Source of the DNA: Bog-159 sp963785255
GTDB lineage: Bacteria > Acidobacteriota > Terriglobia > Bryobacterales > Bryobacteraceae
Length of the DNA stretch: 64,000 nt
Direction: 5' to 3'
Assembly: GCA_963785255.1 (NCBI GenBank)
Contig: CAWAUR010000017.1
Location: 248,001-312,000, forward strand
Made by a program: the position numbers and the translations under genes. The notes under the pieces were generated by a model. The model ran no database searches, had not been told where the DNA came from, and was given only the letters and a program-made list of their open reading frames with translations. The stretch's first letter is position 1; every line of letters begins with the position of its first letter. Positions 54,093 through 62,520 of this stretch are shown one piece after another.

Positions 54093-56374
54093 CTAGCGCA
54101 CCGCCACCTTGAACAGCACCCCCGCGCCCGCCTGGCCACCCCCAGTGGTGGTCCCATATAGATCGCCGGCGGGGTCAAGGGTGAGACCCGCGTACGGCTG
54201 CGCGCCGTCGGACTCGCCGGTGAACGTGTGGAGTATAGAGAAGTTGCGCGACGCGTCGATGCTGAAGGCAATGCCGCATCCGGCGTCGCAGGCGGACGAA
54301 CCGCCGCCGCTGGTTGTGCCGTACAGGTTTCCGGCGGCGTCCACCGTCACGGCGTTCGGCCCGCCGCCACCTGCCCCGTAGTCGGGGAAGGCGTGAAGAA
54401 CCGTGAAGGCGCCGGCGGGATCCAGCTTGTACACGACACCGCCGCCGCCCGGTCCGTAGTCCTCGTCGGTGCCATAAAGGTTGCCGGCTGCGTCGCGGAC
54501 CACGCCAGCCTCCGGCAGTCTCCCGTCCGTGCGCGTGCTGAAGCTGTGCAGCACGGCGTACGTCCCCGCAGCGCTGATTTCGAAAACTACCCCGTTGTTC
54601 AGTCCCCCGTAGACGGTCGTGCCATAGAGGTTTCCAGCGGCGTCGCGGATAACCCCCGCCTCCGGGTTACCCCCGTCGGAGAGGCCCGTGAAGCTGTACA
54701 GCACAGTCTCGGTACCGGACTGATCCAACTTGAACACCACTCCCTCCTGCTGCCCCGTTAGGCTTCCAGATCCGCCGAAGGCGGTGGTGCCGTAGAGGTT
54801 GCCCTGCTCGTCCAGGATTACCCCGTTCGGGTACCCGCCATCAGCCCCGCCAGTAAACGTGTATAACACCGTTTCCCGTCCGGAAGGGTCCAGCATGAAT
54901 ACGACGCCTTGCTTGTACTGGCCGCCCAGCTCGGTCGTGCCATAGACATTGCCGGCCGAGTCGAGGACCACGTTCGAGTCCGGGGCCTCCCCGTCCGCAC
55001 CACCGGTGAAGCTGTACAGAACGGTCTCCCGGCCGACAGTATCCACCTTATGATCACACCCGCGTTCGCTGGTCCGCCGTTGGACGTAGCCCCATACAGG
55101 TTTCCGGCGGAGTCGATGGTCACGCCCGCGAACGGACGCGTCCCGCCTGCCGCCCCCTGGAAGTCGTAGAGCGTTGCTTCCGTTCCCGCCGGCGCGAGCT
55201 TATAGATCATTCCGCCCACGCCCCCGTAAGGTGTCGCCCCATAGATGTTCCCCGCGTCATCCAGGATCACGCCGCCGTTAGGTCCCCTTGCGTACAGATT
55301 ATATGCAGGGCCAGGGAACTCGTACAGCACTTGATAATTCCCCGAAGTATCCAGCTTGAAGACCGCGCCGAACCCCGGGACGGGGGCCGTCGGCGAGTCC
55401 GTCCCGTACAGATTGCCCTGCGCGTCCCGCGTCAGGACCGATTCCGGGCTGATGGGTCCCTCGTTTTCCGGCGGCCATTGGTAAAGCACCTTCAGCTTGC
55501 CCTGGGGGCTTAGTTTGTAGATCATGCCGCCGTCGCCGCCCTTGGTGGCGCCGTAGAGATTGTCCGCCGCGTCGCGAATCACGCCGCCGTACGGACCCCC
55601 TCCGCCGGTGTAGCCTCCGGTGAACGTGTAAAGCACCGTCTGCTGGCCGGCCGCGCTCACCTTGTAGACCACGCCGTATCCGTCGGGCGCCGGCGCCCGG
55701 CCGCCCCACACGGCGGTCCCGTAGAGGTTTCCGGCGGTGTCGGAAACCAACCCCGCATAAGGGTTCGATCCGTCCGCATTGCCCGTGAAGCTGTACAGTA
55801 CGCTCTCCTCGCCGGACGGACTTACTTCGTACACCACCCCCGCGTTGGCCGCGCCGCCATTGTAAGTGGTTCCGTATAGATTTCCCGCCGCGTCCAAGAT
55901 CACTCCCGCGTAGGGACCGCTTCCATCGGACCCGCCGGAGAAACCGTACAGCACGGTTTCCTGGCCGGCGGAATCCAACTTATATACCGTTCCCGTGCCG
56001 GCCGTCCCGCCAGCATAAGTCGTGCCGTAAAGGTTGCCTGCGGCATCGAACGTCACGCCGGCGTAGGGGTTGGCGCCGTCGGCTCCGCCTTTGAAGTTGT
56101 ACAGCACCTGGTAGCCGGAGGCGGAAAGCTTGAAAACCAAGCCAGCGTTGGCGGACCCGCCCTGGCAGGTTGTGCCATACAGGTTTCCGGCCCCGTCGCG
56201 CACTAGCGTCGAGTATGGATTGGCGCCTCTGGTGAAGTTGCCGAAAGTGTGGATGACGTGCTCCACCGCCTTCCGCGCGTGGGCTGCGGGCACGGCCATG
56301 CACGCGACCAAGATCACCGCGCGAAGCGGCGCCAGGCAGGCAAAGGCGCGCTGGATACAATGCGTCCGGTTCAT
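54093..56374 (-). pseudogene. GloVer/TIGR03803-type repeat protein, frameshifted
   Basis: A signal peptide (LAPLRAVILVACMAVPAAHA) and about fourteen repeats with the core GNLYGTT form a predicted beta-propeller-like secreted protein. The frame from 56374 leaves the repeat register near 55052, and a second frame (55046-54093) carries on. One missing T turns ATCTATAAG into ATCATAAG; restoring it gives VIYKVD and one chain of 760 residues. All repeats on both sides are well kept. Either a recent pseudogene or a base error. Confidence 0.85.
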
Positions 56375-56501
56375 GATCGCCTCCCGCGAGATCTTCTTTA
56401 CGGATCATATCAGGCGCGGCGCTTTAGGAACAGGCGGCGTCGCGCGCAGCGGTACTACCGCCCGAAATCCCAAAATTAAAGATAGAATCGTAAGTGCCGC
56501 T

Positions 56502-57236
56502 ATGAAAGTCGCCGCGATTCTGCCAGCCGCCGGGCTGGGCACCCGCATGGGGCGGACCTCCGCCGAGAAAGCCGGAACCAGCCGCAAGCAGTTCATGCTG
56601 CTCGACGGTGCGCCCATCCTGGTGCATGCCGTGCGCAAGTTCGCGGCCGCTCCGCGCGTGGATGAAATCGTGGTGGCCGTGCGCCGCGACGATCTCGATT
56701 GGGTTACCGAACTGATGCAGCGCGAAGTTCGCGGTAAGCGCGTGCGCGTGGTGGAAGGCGGCAATTCGCGGCAACAATCGGTGGAGAACGCGCTAGCCGC
56801 TCTAGATCCCGACACCACGCTGGTAGCGGTACATGACGCGGTGCGGCCGTTCATCGATCTGGAAACCATCAACAAAGTGATCGACGAAGCAGCCGAATCG
56901 GGCGCGGCCATTGTGGGTATCGTGCCGGTGGACACCGTGAAGACAGTGGCCAAAGCCCAGACCAACAAGGTGAAGATCCGATCGACTCTGCCGCGCGAAA
57001 AGCTGGTGCTGGCGCAGACCCCGCAAGTCTTCCGTTACGATCTGCTGGTGCGGGCCTTCGCCGCCGCTCAAAACGACGGATTCACGGGCACCGACGAATC
57101 CAGCCTCGTGGAGCGGCTGGAAGTGGAAGTCAGCGTGGTGCTGGGCAGCGACCGCAACATCAAGATCACCAAGCCCAGCGATATGGACTTGGCGCGCCTG
57201 TTTCTGGAAGAGGAAACCGCGCCCCGGGAATTGTGA
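56502..57236 (+). CDS. ispD: 2-C-methyl-D-erythritol 4-phosphate cytidylyltransferase
   Basis: A 244-residue cytidylyltransferase of the MEP isoprenoid pathway. It contains the nucleotide-binding LPAAGLGTRMG, SRKQFMLLDG, HDAVRPFID and the end IKITKPSDMDLA, all typical of IspD. The ATG at 56502 is the start; the open frame upstream is not coding. The stop overlaps the ispF start by four bases. Together they make the pathway step pair, with IspE expected elsewhere. Confidence 0.95.
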   Translation: MKVAAILPAAGLGTRMGRTSAEKAGTSRKQFMLLDGAPILVHAVRKFAAAPRVDEIVVAVRRDDLDWVTELMQREVRGKRVRVVEGGNSRQQSVENALAALDPDTTLVAVHDAVRPFIDLETINKVIDEAAESGAAIVGIVPVDTVKTVAKAQTNKVKIRSTLPREKLVLAQTPQVFRYDLLVRAFAAAQNDGFTGTDESSLVERLEVEVSVVLGSDRNIKITKPSDMDLARLFLEEETAPREL

Positions 57237-57715
57237 GCGAATACCGCACTGGCCTGGGCTGGGACGTTCACCGCCTGGCGCGGCATCGCCTGCTGATCCT
57301 CGGAGGCGTTACGATTCCCTCCGAATTTGGGCTGGAGGGTCACTCCGATGCGGATGTGCTGGCGCATGCCATCACCGATGCCATCTTAGGTGCAGCCGCG
57401 CTGGGCGATATCGGGATGCATTTTCCGGATACCGATTCACGTTGGAAAGACGCCGGCAGCCTGACCTTCCTGGCCCATGCCCGCGATCTGGCGCGCGCCC
57501 GCGGCTTCCGTATCGTGAATGTGGATTCCACCGTGATCCTGGAGCGGCCCAAACTCAAGGATTATCGTGATGCCATACGCCGCCAACTGGCCGCCACACT
57601 GGAACTGGATGTGGAGCGCGTGTCAGTGAAGTTCAAAACAGCCGAGAAAGTAGGACCGGTGGGTGAGGGGGTATCCGCCGAAGCCCAAGCCGTGGTTACT
57701 GTTTGTCGGGATTAA
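57233..57715 (+). CDS. ispF: 2-C-methyl-D-erythritol 2,4-cyclodiphosphate synthase
   Basis: A 160-residue MEP-pathway enzyme. Zinc and substrate residues are in GLGWDVHRL, EGHSDADVLAHAITDA and DIGMHFPDTD; the end AEKVGPVGEG is typical. The GTG start overlaps the ispD stop. The last 20 bases overlap the convergent sigma-factor gene. Confidence 0.96.
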   Translation: MSEYRTGLGWDVHRLARHRLLILGGVTIPSEFGLEGHSDADVLAHAITDAILGAAALGDIGMHFPDTDSRWKDAGSLTFLAHARDLARARGFRIVNVDSTVILERPKLKDYRDAIRRQLAATLELDVERVSVKFKTAEKVGPVGEGVSAEAQAVVTVCRD

Positions 57716-58277
57716 CCGGTGGCAGCTTGGCGTAATAAGCTTTGCGAAACTCCTCCTTCGCCCGGTACAGCAACACGCGCAGGTAAGCCGGTTCCACCTC
57801 GAATATGCGGCAGACTTCGGCTTTGGCCATCTCATCCAGATAGATGGCTTGCAGAATCTTGCGATCCTTGGATGAGAGCCGCGCAAAAATCCGCCGCACT
57901 TCGCGCCTGGCCTCGTCGCTGACCAATTCGGAATCCGCATCCGCGGATGGATCGATGGGTTCGGGCAATGCTCCTCCCTCCCAGCTATCGAAGTGGGAAT
58001 TATGGCGCCGGAACTCCCGGATCACGTTGTCGCAAACGCCGTTGACGAACGAGCCGAAACGCTCCGGCGACTTCACGCGATTGCCTTTGCGCAAGGCATC
58101 CAGTACGCGCAGGAGGGTCTCCTGGCGGATGTCTTCGATATGTTGTTCGTACGGCAAACGCACACGTAGCTTCAGGTACAGTACGCGTCCAAAATACGCG
58201 GCAAAATGCTCACCCGTATCTGAATCTCCGTCCGCCAGAAGCCGCACGTAGTCCGCGTTGAAGGTATCGAACGTCAA
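57696..58277 (-). CDS. RNA polymerase sigma factor, ECF type
   Basis: A 193-residue ECF sigma factor. Region 2 is HIEDIRQETLLRVLDALRKG and region 4 is RLSSKDRKILQAIYLDEMAK followed by an HTH-like end. No anti-sigma gene is adjacent. An AT-rich stretch (TTATATGTTATATTAG at 58301-58316) just upstream may hold its promoter. Confidence 0.88.
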   Translation of the reverse strand: MTFDTFNADYVRLLADGDSDTGEHFAAYFGRVLYLKLRVRLPYEQHIEDIRQETLLRVLDALRKGNRVKSPERFGSFVNGVCDNVIREFRRHNSHFDSWEGGALPEPIDPSADADSELVSDEARREVRRIFARLSSKDRKILQAIYLDEMAKAEVCRIFEVEPAYLRVLLYRAKEEFRKAYYAKLPPVNPDKQ

Positions 58278-58458
58278 ATCGAATTGTCGCCTTGTGGTCC
58301 TTATATGTTATATTAGCGGCAGCCCCGATGAGAAGGGGACCAAGAAGTTACCAATACAGGGTCAAACCTGTTCGACGCGACCCGGGCGGAGCCGATCGGT
58401 TCCGCCCGGCAAGCTTCCCGCCGCTCTGTACAGTCGCGCGAAATCGAGGCGGCCGCTT

Positions 58459-58485
58459 CAGAGCCGCGACCGTCAGGGAGCGGTT
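58459..58485. repeat. Family A repeat
   Basis: One single arm of the family A element (agccgcgaccgtcagggag) lies 60 bases upstream of the acyl-CoA synthetase start. No facing arm is present. Confidence 0.9.
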
Positions 58486-58545
58486 TCCCCAGTACGCCTA
58501 AGCCTTCCACCAACCACCCCCGCCATCTGATAGCATGTTGGCGGA

Positions 58546-60336
58546 ATGCAACCGCGCACCATTTATCAGGTCCTCGAGGAAACCGCGGCACAGTTCGGCG
58601 ACGCTCCGGCCCTTCGGCAACCCTTCACAGACAAGGACGGCAAACGGGAGTACCTGACCTACTCCTGGAACCAGTACCAGACGGCTGCCCAGGAGATTGC
58701 GGCCGGTCTGCGTTCGCTGGGCATCCGCAAGGGCGACATCGTGGCGCTCGATTCGGAGACGCGCCTGGAGTTCTACCTGGCCGATCTGGGCATCCTGGCC
58801 GCCGGCGCCGTGGCGGCCGCTCTGTATCCCAGTTACCCGCCCAAGGACATTATCCGCACCATTCAGACCTGTGGCGCGAAGGCCCTGTTCGTGGAGGATC
58901 CCAAGACCTTGCAGGCGTTGCACGGTGCGCCGGACATGCCGCGCATCCTGCTGACGGGCGAGGCGGAAGGCGCGCTGTCGCTCGATGAATTGCGCGCGCG
59001 AGGCCGGCCGGCGCTAGCCGCGGAACCCCATTACATGACGCGCTTAAAGGCGGAGGTCACGCCGGCCGATTACGCGATTCTGTATCTGACCTCCGGCGCC
59101 ACGGGCGAGCCCAAGATGGCGCTGGCCACGCATTCGGCGGTAGTCGCGAACATGGATATGGCGCCCGCCAGGTGGCCTATCGGGCCTAACGATGCCACGG
59201 TAGCGTTCCTGCCCTCGGCGCACATTGCGCAACGCGTCGTGATGGAACTGCTGACCATGCGCCAAGGCACTCCAGTGACTTTCACGGAGAGCCTCCTCAA
59301 GCTGCCGCAGGAGATCCGGGACACCCGCCCGACCATGTTTCTGGCGCCGCCCCGCATGTGGGAGCGCGTTTACTCGACCATTTGCACCGAGCTGCGCAAA
59401 CGTCCGGCGGTGGCCCGCAAAGCGTTCTATGGCGCTTTGGGACTGGCATTGGCGGCGGCCCGCTACAAACGCCAGGGGAAGCCCGTGCCGGCGCGTATCC
59501 GCGCTCCTTTGAAGATTGCCGACCGGGTATTCTTTCAGAAAGTGCGGGAGCGGCTCGGCGGACGGCTGACCTTGGCGTGTTCCGGAGCGGCGCCCTTGAG
59601 CAAAGAGTTGGCCGAATTCTACGAGGCGATCGGCATGCCGCTGATCGAGGGCTACGGGTTGACTGAAGGCGGCGTGGCGACGCTGAACCCCATCGACAAG
59701 CCCAAGGCCGGAAGCATCGGCACGGCCCTGCCCGGCGTGGAACTGCGTATCGCCGAACAGGACAGCGAACTCCTCATCAAAAGTCCTTGCCTGTTCTCGG
59801 AGTACTTAGGCGATCCCCAGGCCACCGCCGAGGTGCTGCGCGATGGCTGGCTGCACACCGGCGACATCGCGTTTATCGACGACGAGGGTTTCGTCTTCAT
59901 CACCGGACGCAAGAAGGAATTGATCGTATCCTCGACGGGCAAGAAAATCCATCCCGCGCGCGTGGAAAGCCTGTTTAAGTTCGAGCCGCTGATCAGTCAG
60001 ATCATGCTGGTCGGCGACCGTCTGCCGTATCTGACGGCGCTTTTCACCATCAATCCCGCGGTGGCCGAAACGCTGAAGGGCATGGACGTTTTGAAGGGCC
60101 ACACCACCGCCGAGATGGCGGCCGCCGAGCCGGTGCAGAAGGAAATCCGGAAGGTGGTGGAGCGGGTGAATAAGCAGCTCGCGCCCTTCGAACAGATCCG
60201 CCGGTATCGCGTGCTGGGGCGCGACTTCAGCATCGAGGACGGGGAACTGACGGCCACCATGAAGGTGCGCCGCGCGCGCGTAATGGAAAACTTCCGGGAG
60301 AGCATCGACGAGTTATACGCGGGCAAAGAAGTATAG
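58546..60336 (+). CDS. Long-chain acyl-CoA synthetase (AMP-forming)
   Basis: A 596-residue adenylate-forming enzyme. The phosphate loop is YLTSGATGEPKMA (usual form TSGTTGxPKG), followed by IEGYGLTEGG, the hinge WLHTGDIAFIDDEGF and GRKKELIVSSTGKKI. It joins fatty acids to CoA using ATP. The TAG stop is shared with the start of a family C repeat. Confidence 0.9.
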   Translation: MQPRTIYQVLEETAAQFGDAPALRQPFTDKDGKREYLTYSWNQYQTAAQEIAAGLRSLGIRKGDIVALDSETRLEFYLADLGILAAGAVAAALYPSYPPKDIIRTIQTCGAKALFVEDPKTLQALHGAPDMPRILLTGEAEGALSLDELRARGRPALAAEPHYMTRLKAEVTPADYAILYLTSGATGEPKMALATHSAVVANMDMAPARWPIGPNDATVAFLPSAHIAQRVVMELLTMRQGTPVTFTESLLKLPQEIRDTRPTMFLAPPRMWERVYSTICTELRKRPAVARKAFYGALGLALAAARYKRQGKPVPARIRAPLKIADRVFFQKVRERLGGRLTLACSGAAPLSKELAEFYEAIGMPLIEGYGLTEGGVATLNPIDKPKAGSIGTALPGVELRIAEQDSELLIKSPCLFSEYLGDPQATAEVLRDGWLHTGDIAFIDDEGFVFITGRKKELIVSSTGKKIHPARVESLFKFEPLISQIMLVGDRLPYLTALFTINPAVAETLKGMDVLKGHTTAEMAAAEPVQKEIRKVVERVNKQLAPFEQIRRYRVLGRDFSIEDGELTATMKVRRARVMENFRESIDELYAGKEV

Positions 60337-60394
60337 TGGGGCAGGCTCGTAGCCTGCGCGGGCCGCGCAGGCCCGCTCTTTGGCGAGCGAAGCT
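60336..60394. repeat. Family C repeat at the fadD-like stop
   Basis: The element gtggggcaggctcgtagcct starts at the last base of the stop codon and continues with gcgggccgcgcaggcccgc, a second palindrome. It probably acts as a terminator hairpin. Confidence 0.88.
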
Positions 60395-60516
60395 GCCCAT
60401 TGGCGAAGCCCGCCACCGTGTGGAATCGCACCTGGCCGCTAAGTCCGGCCACACCCAAAGCCCTCCAAACCTCATCAACGTGGCAGGCGCAAAAACGCGC
60501 GAAAGGAGACTTCTCA

Positions 60517-61380
60517 ATGCCATACGTTACCGTCGGAAAAGAAAACTCCGGCAACATAGATCTCTATTATGAGGACCACGGTTCGGGCAAACCGATTGTA
60601 CTCATCCACGGATATCCCTTGAGCGGCGCATCGTGGGAGAAGCAGACCGCGGTGCTGTTGGCCGCCGGCCGCCGCGTCATCACTTACGACCGCAGAGGAT
60701 TCGGAAACTCCAGCCAGCCTACATCAGGCTATAACTACGACACGTTCGCCGAGGACCTGCGCAAGCTTATTACACATCTTGACCTCCACGATTTCGACCT
60801 GGCAGGCTTCTCCATGGGAGGCGGCGAAGTGGCGCGCTACATCGGGAAGTATGGATCGAGCGGCGTGAGCAAGGCCATCTTCATCTCGTCGGTGCCGCCG
60901 TTTCTGCTGAAGACAGCCGACAACCCGGAGGGCCTCGACCTCAGTGTGTTCGAAGGGTTAAAGAAAGCCGCCGCCGCGGATCGTTATGCGTTCTTCACCG
61001 AATTCTTCAAGAATTTCTATAACACGGACGTGCTACTGGGCAAACGCGTCAGCGAGCAGGCTGTGCAGGCGAGTTGGAACGTGGCAGTGGGCTGCTCCGC
61101 CACGGCTACGGTGGCCTGCGTTCCGTCCTGGCACGAGGATTTTCGCAAGGATCTAACCCGCGTGGACGTGCCCACGCTGGTGATCCATGGCGATGCGGAC
61201 CGCATCTTGCCCATCGCGGCTTCGGGCCTGCGCACCGCGAAACTGATCCCGGGCGCCCGCCTGCAGGTGATAAAGGATGGGCCGCATTGCATCACCTGGA
61301 CGCATGCGGAGGAACTGAACCGCGAGTTGGTGAATTTCCTTGGCGAGTCCGCCGGAAGAGGCACCAGGGCCGCATCCTAA
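60517..61380 (+). CDS. Alpha/beta hydrolase, non-haem chloroperoxidase-like
   Basis: A 287-residue hydrolase. The nucleophile elbow is AGFSMGGGE (about residue 97), the oxyanion region IVLIHGYPLSG and the late aspartate/histidine in IHGDADRILP and DGPHCITWTHAEEL. This is the pattern of cofactor-free haloperoxidases/esterases. The ATG follows GAAAGGAGAC. The physiological substrate is unknown. Confidence 0.9.
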   Translation: MPYVTVGKENSGNIDLYYEDHGSGKPIVLIHGYPLSGASWEKQTAVLLAAGRRVITYDRRGFGNSSQPTSGYNYDTFAEDLRKLITHLDLHDFDLAGFSMGGGEVARYIGKYGSSGVSKAIFISSVPPFLLKTADNPEGLDLSVFEGLKKAAAADRYAFFTEFFKNFYNTDVLLGKRVSEQAVQASWNVAVGCSATATVACVPSWHEDFRKDLTRVDVPTLVIHGDADRILPIAASGLRTAKLIPGARLQVIKDGPHCITWTHAEELNRELVNFLGESAGRGTRAAS

Positions 61381-61412
61381 AACTAACGCCTTCCGGGAGT
61401 GCCGCATGGCCC

Positions 61413-61649
61413 TGCGGGCCACCGAAAGCGATGAAGACCAATTGGAGGGCGGCCAATCCTGGCCGCAGCCGCCTTTTAGGCGGCCAGCCGGCTGAAGGCC
61501 GGCTTCTCGACTTTCTGCATTCTGTCCGACCTTGTGGGGCAGGCACTCTGCCTGCGCGGGCCTCGTAGGCCCGCTCTTTGGCGAGCAACGCTCGCCCAAG
61601 CCGGCTGAAAGCCGGCTGCGGGCAGGATTGCCCGCCCTCCAATTAGCCA
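61413..61649. repeat. Composite of family C and D elements
   Basis: A mosaic of a 56-base block (61413-61468) identical in reverse complement to 47154-47209, palindromes aggcggccagccggctgaag and gccggctgaaagccggc, a family C element at 61534-61597, and a second copy of the ggcaggattgcccgccctcc arm at 61621. It fills the gap before the convergent methyltransferase gene. Confidence 0.9.
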
Positions 61650-61840
61650 GGCTGCGTCCTCGACGGAGCGGTGATCCCGCGACTGCATGCATTTGAAACA
61701 GTAGAATGAAGTTCGGTATCGGAGGAATGCATGCGCCTTGCGAGCACGGTGCTTCCGGGTCTGATGGTGTGGAGCAGACGACCGCAGCGATCGGCACCGC
61801 GTAATTTACCGTGTAGTAATCGAGTCGGTCTCTCGTTCAC

Positions 61841-62440
61841 TCACACCAGCACCGCCACGAACCACCGTCCCGCATGCACCACGCGCCCCCCGCCCAACTC
61901 CTGGCTCAATTGCTCTGGCGTGAAATAGCGCTTATAAACACGATGCCGCGATCCGTCCTCCAACACGCGCTCCTGCACCTCCTCAGGCTGCACGTCATCC
62001 CGCCACGCCGCGTCGATGACGAAAAGCCGCGCTCCCACGCGGCGCGCCTCCGCCAGAAACCGCGCGCGCAGTGTTCGATCCAGATGTCCGTAGAAATGCG
62101 CCGCCATTACGCACTCAAACGCGCCCGCGCGAAATGGCAGATCGAGCGCATCGCCCTGGAGCACCCTTCCGCCCGGTACCCGTTCGCGGGCAATACGCAG
62201 CATCGCCATGCTCTGATCGAGCGCCGTCACGCGGCCCCGCAAATCCCTAGTCAGAAAGCCCGTACCGCAGGCCACGTCCAGCACCGGCGACAGCGTAAGC
62301 TCGCGCACACAATCGCGCAGCGCCTCCACTTCCGCATGCCAGCCCAGCCGCACGCGCGCCGCAAATAGCCCCGTGCCCAGATACCAGTCGTCGTATTCCG
62401 GCGCCCGCCGTTCGTAGTAGATCCTCTCCGCCTCATTCAT
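61841..62440 (-). CDS. Class I SAM-dependent methyltransferase
   Basis: A 199-residue methyltransferase with motif I VLDVACGTGFLTRDL, the acidic VTALDQSMAM and the motif-IV-like FECVMAAHFYGHL. It resembles UbiE/COQ5-like or unclassified methyltransferases. Substrate unknown. It is divergent from the GMC oxidoreductase with about 80 bases between. Confidence 0.85.
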   Translation of the reverse strand: MNEAERIYYERRAPEYDDWYLGTGLFAARVRLGWHAEVEALRDCVRELTLSPVLDVACGTGFLTRDLRGRVTALDQSMAMLRIARERVPGGRVLQGDALDLPFRAGAFECVMAAHFYGHLDRTLRARFLAEARRVGARLFVIDAAWRDDVQPEEVQERVLEDGSRHRVYKRYFTPEQLSQELGGGRVVHAGRWFVAVLV

Positions 62441-62520
62441 CTCTTATCTATTTTGCGCGAACCGCGCCGGCCCGCGCGCGAGGAGTTACCATCGGATTGG
62501 CTTCCCAAAAGGAGACCTAA

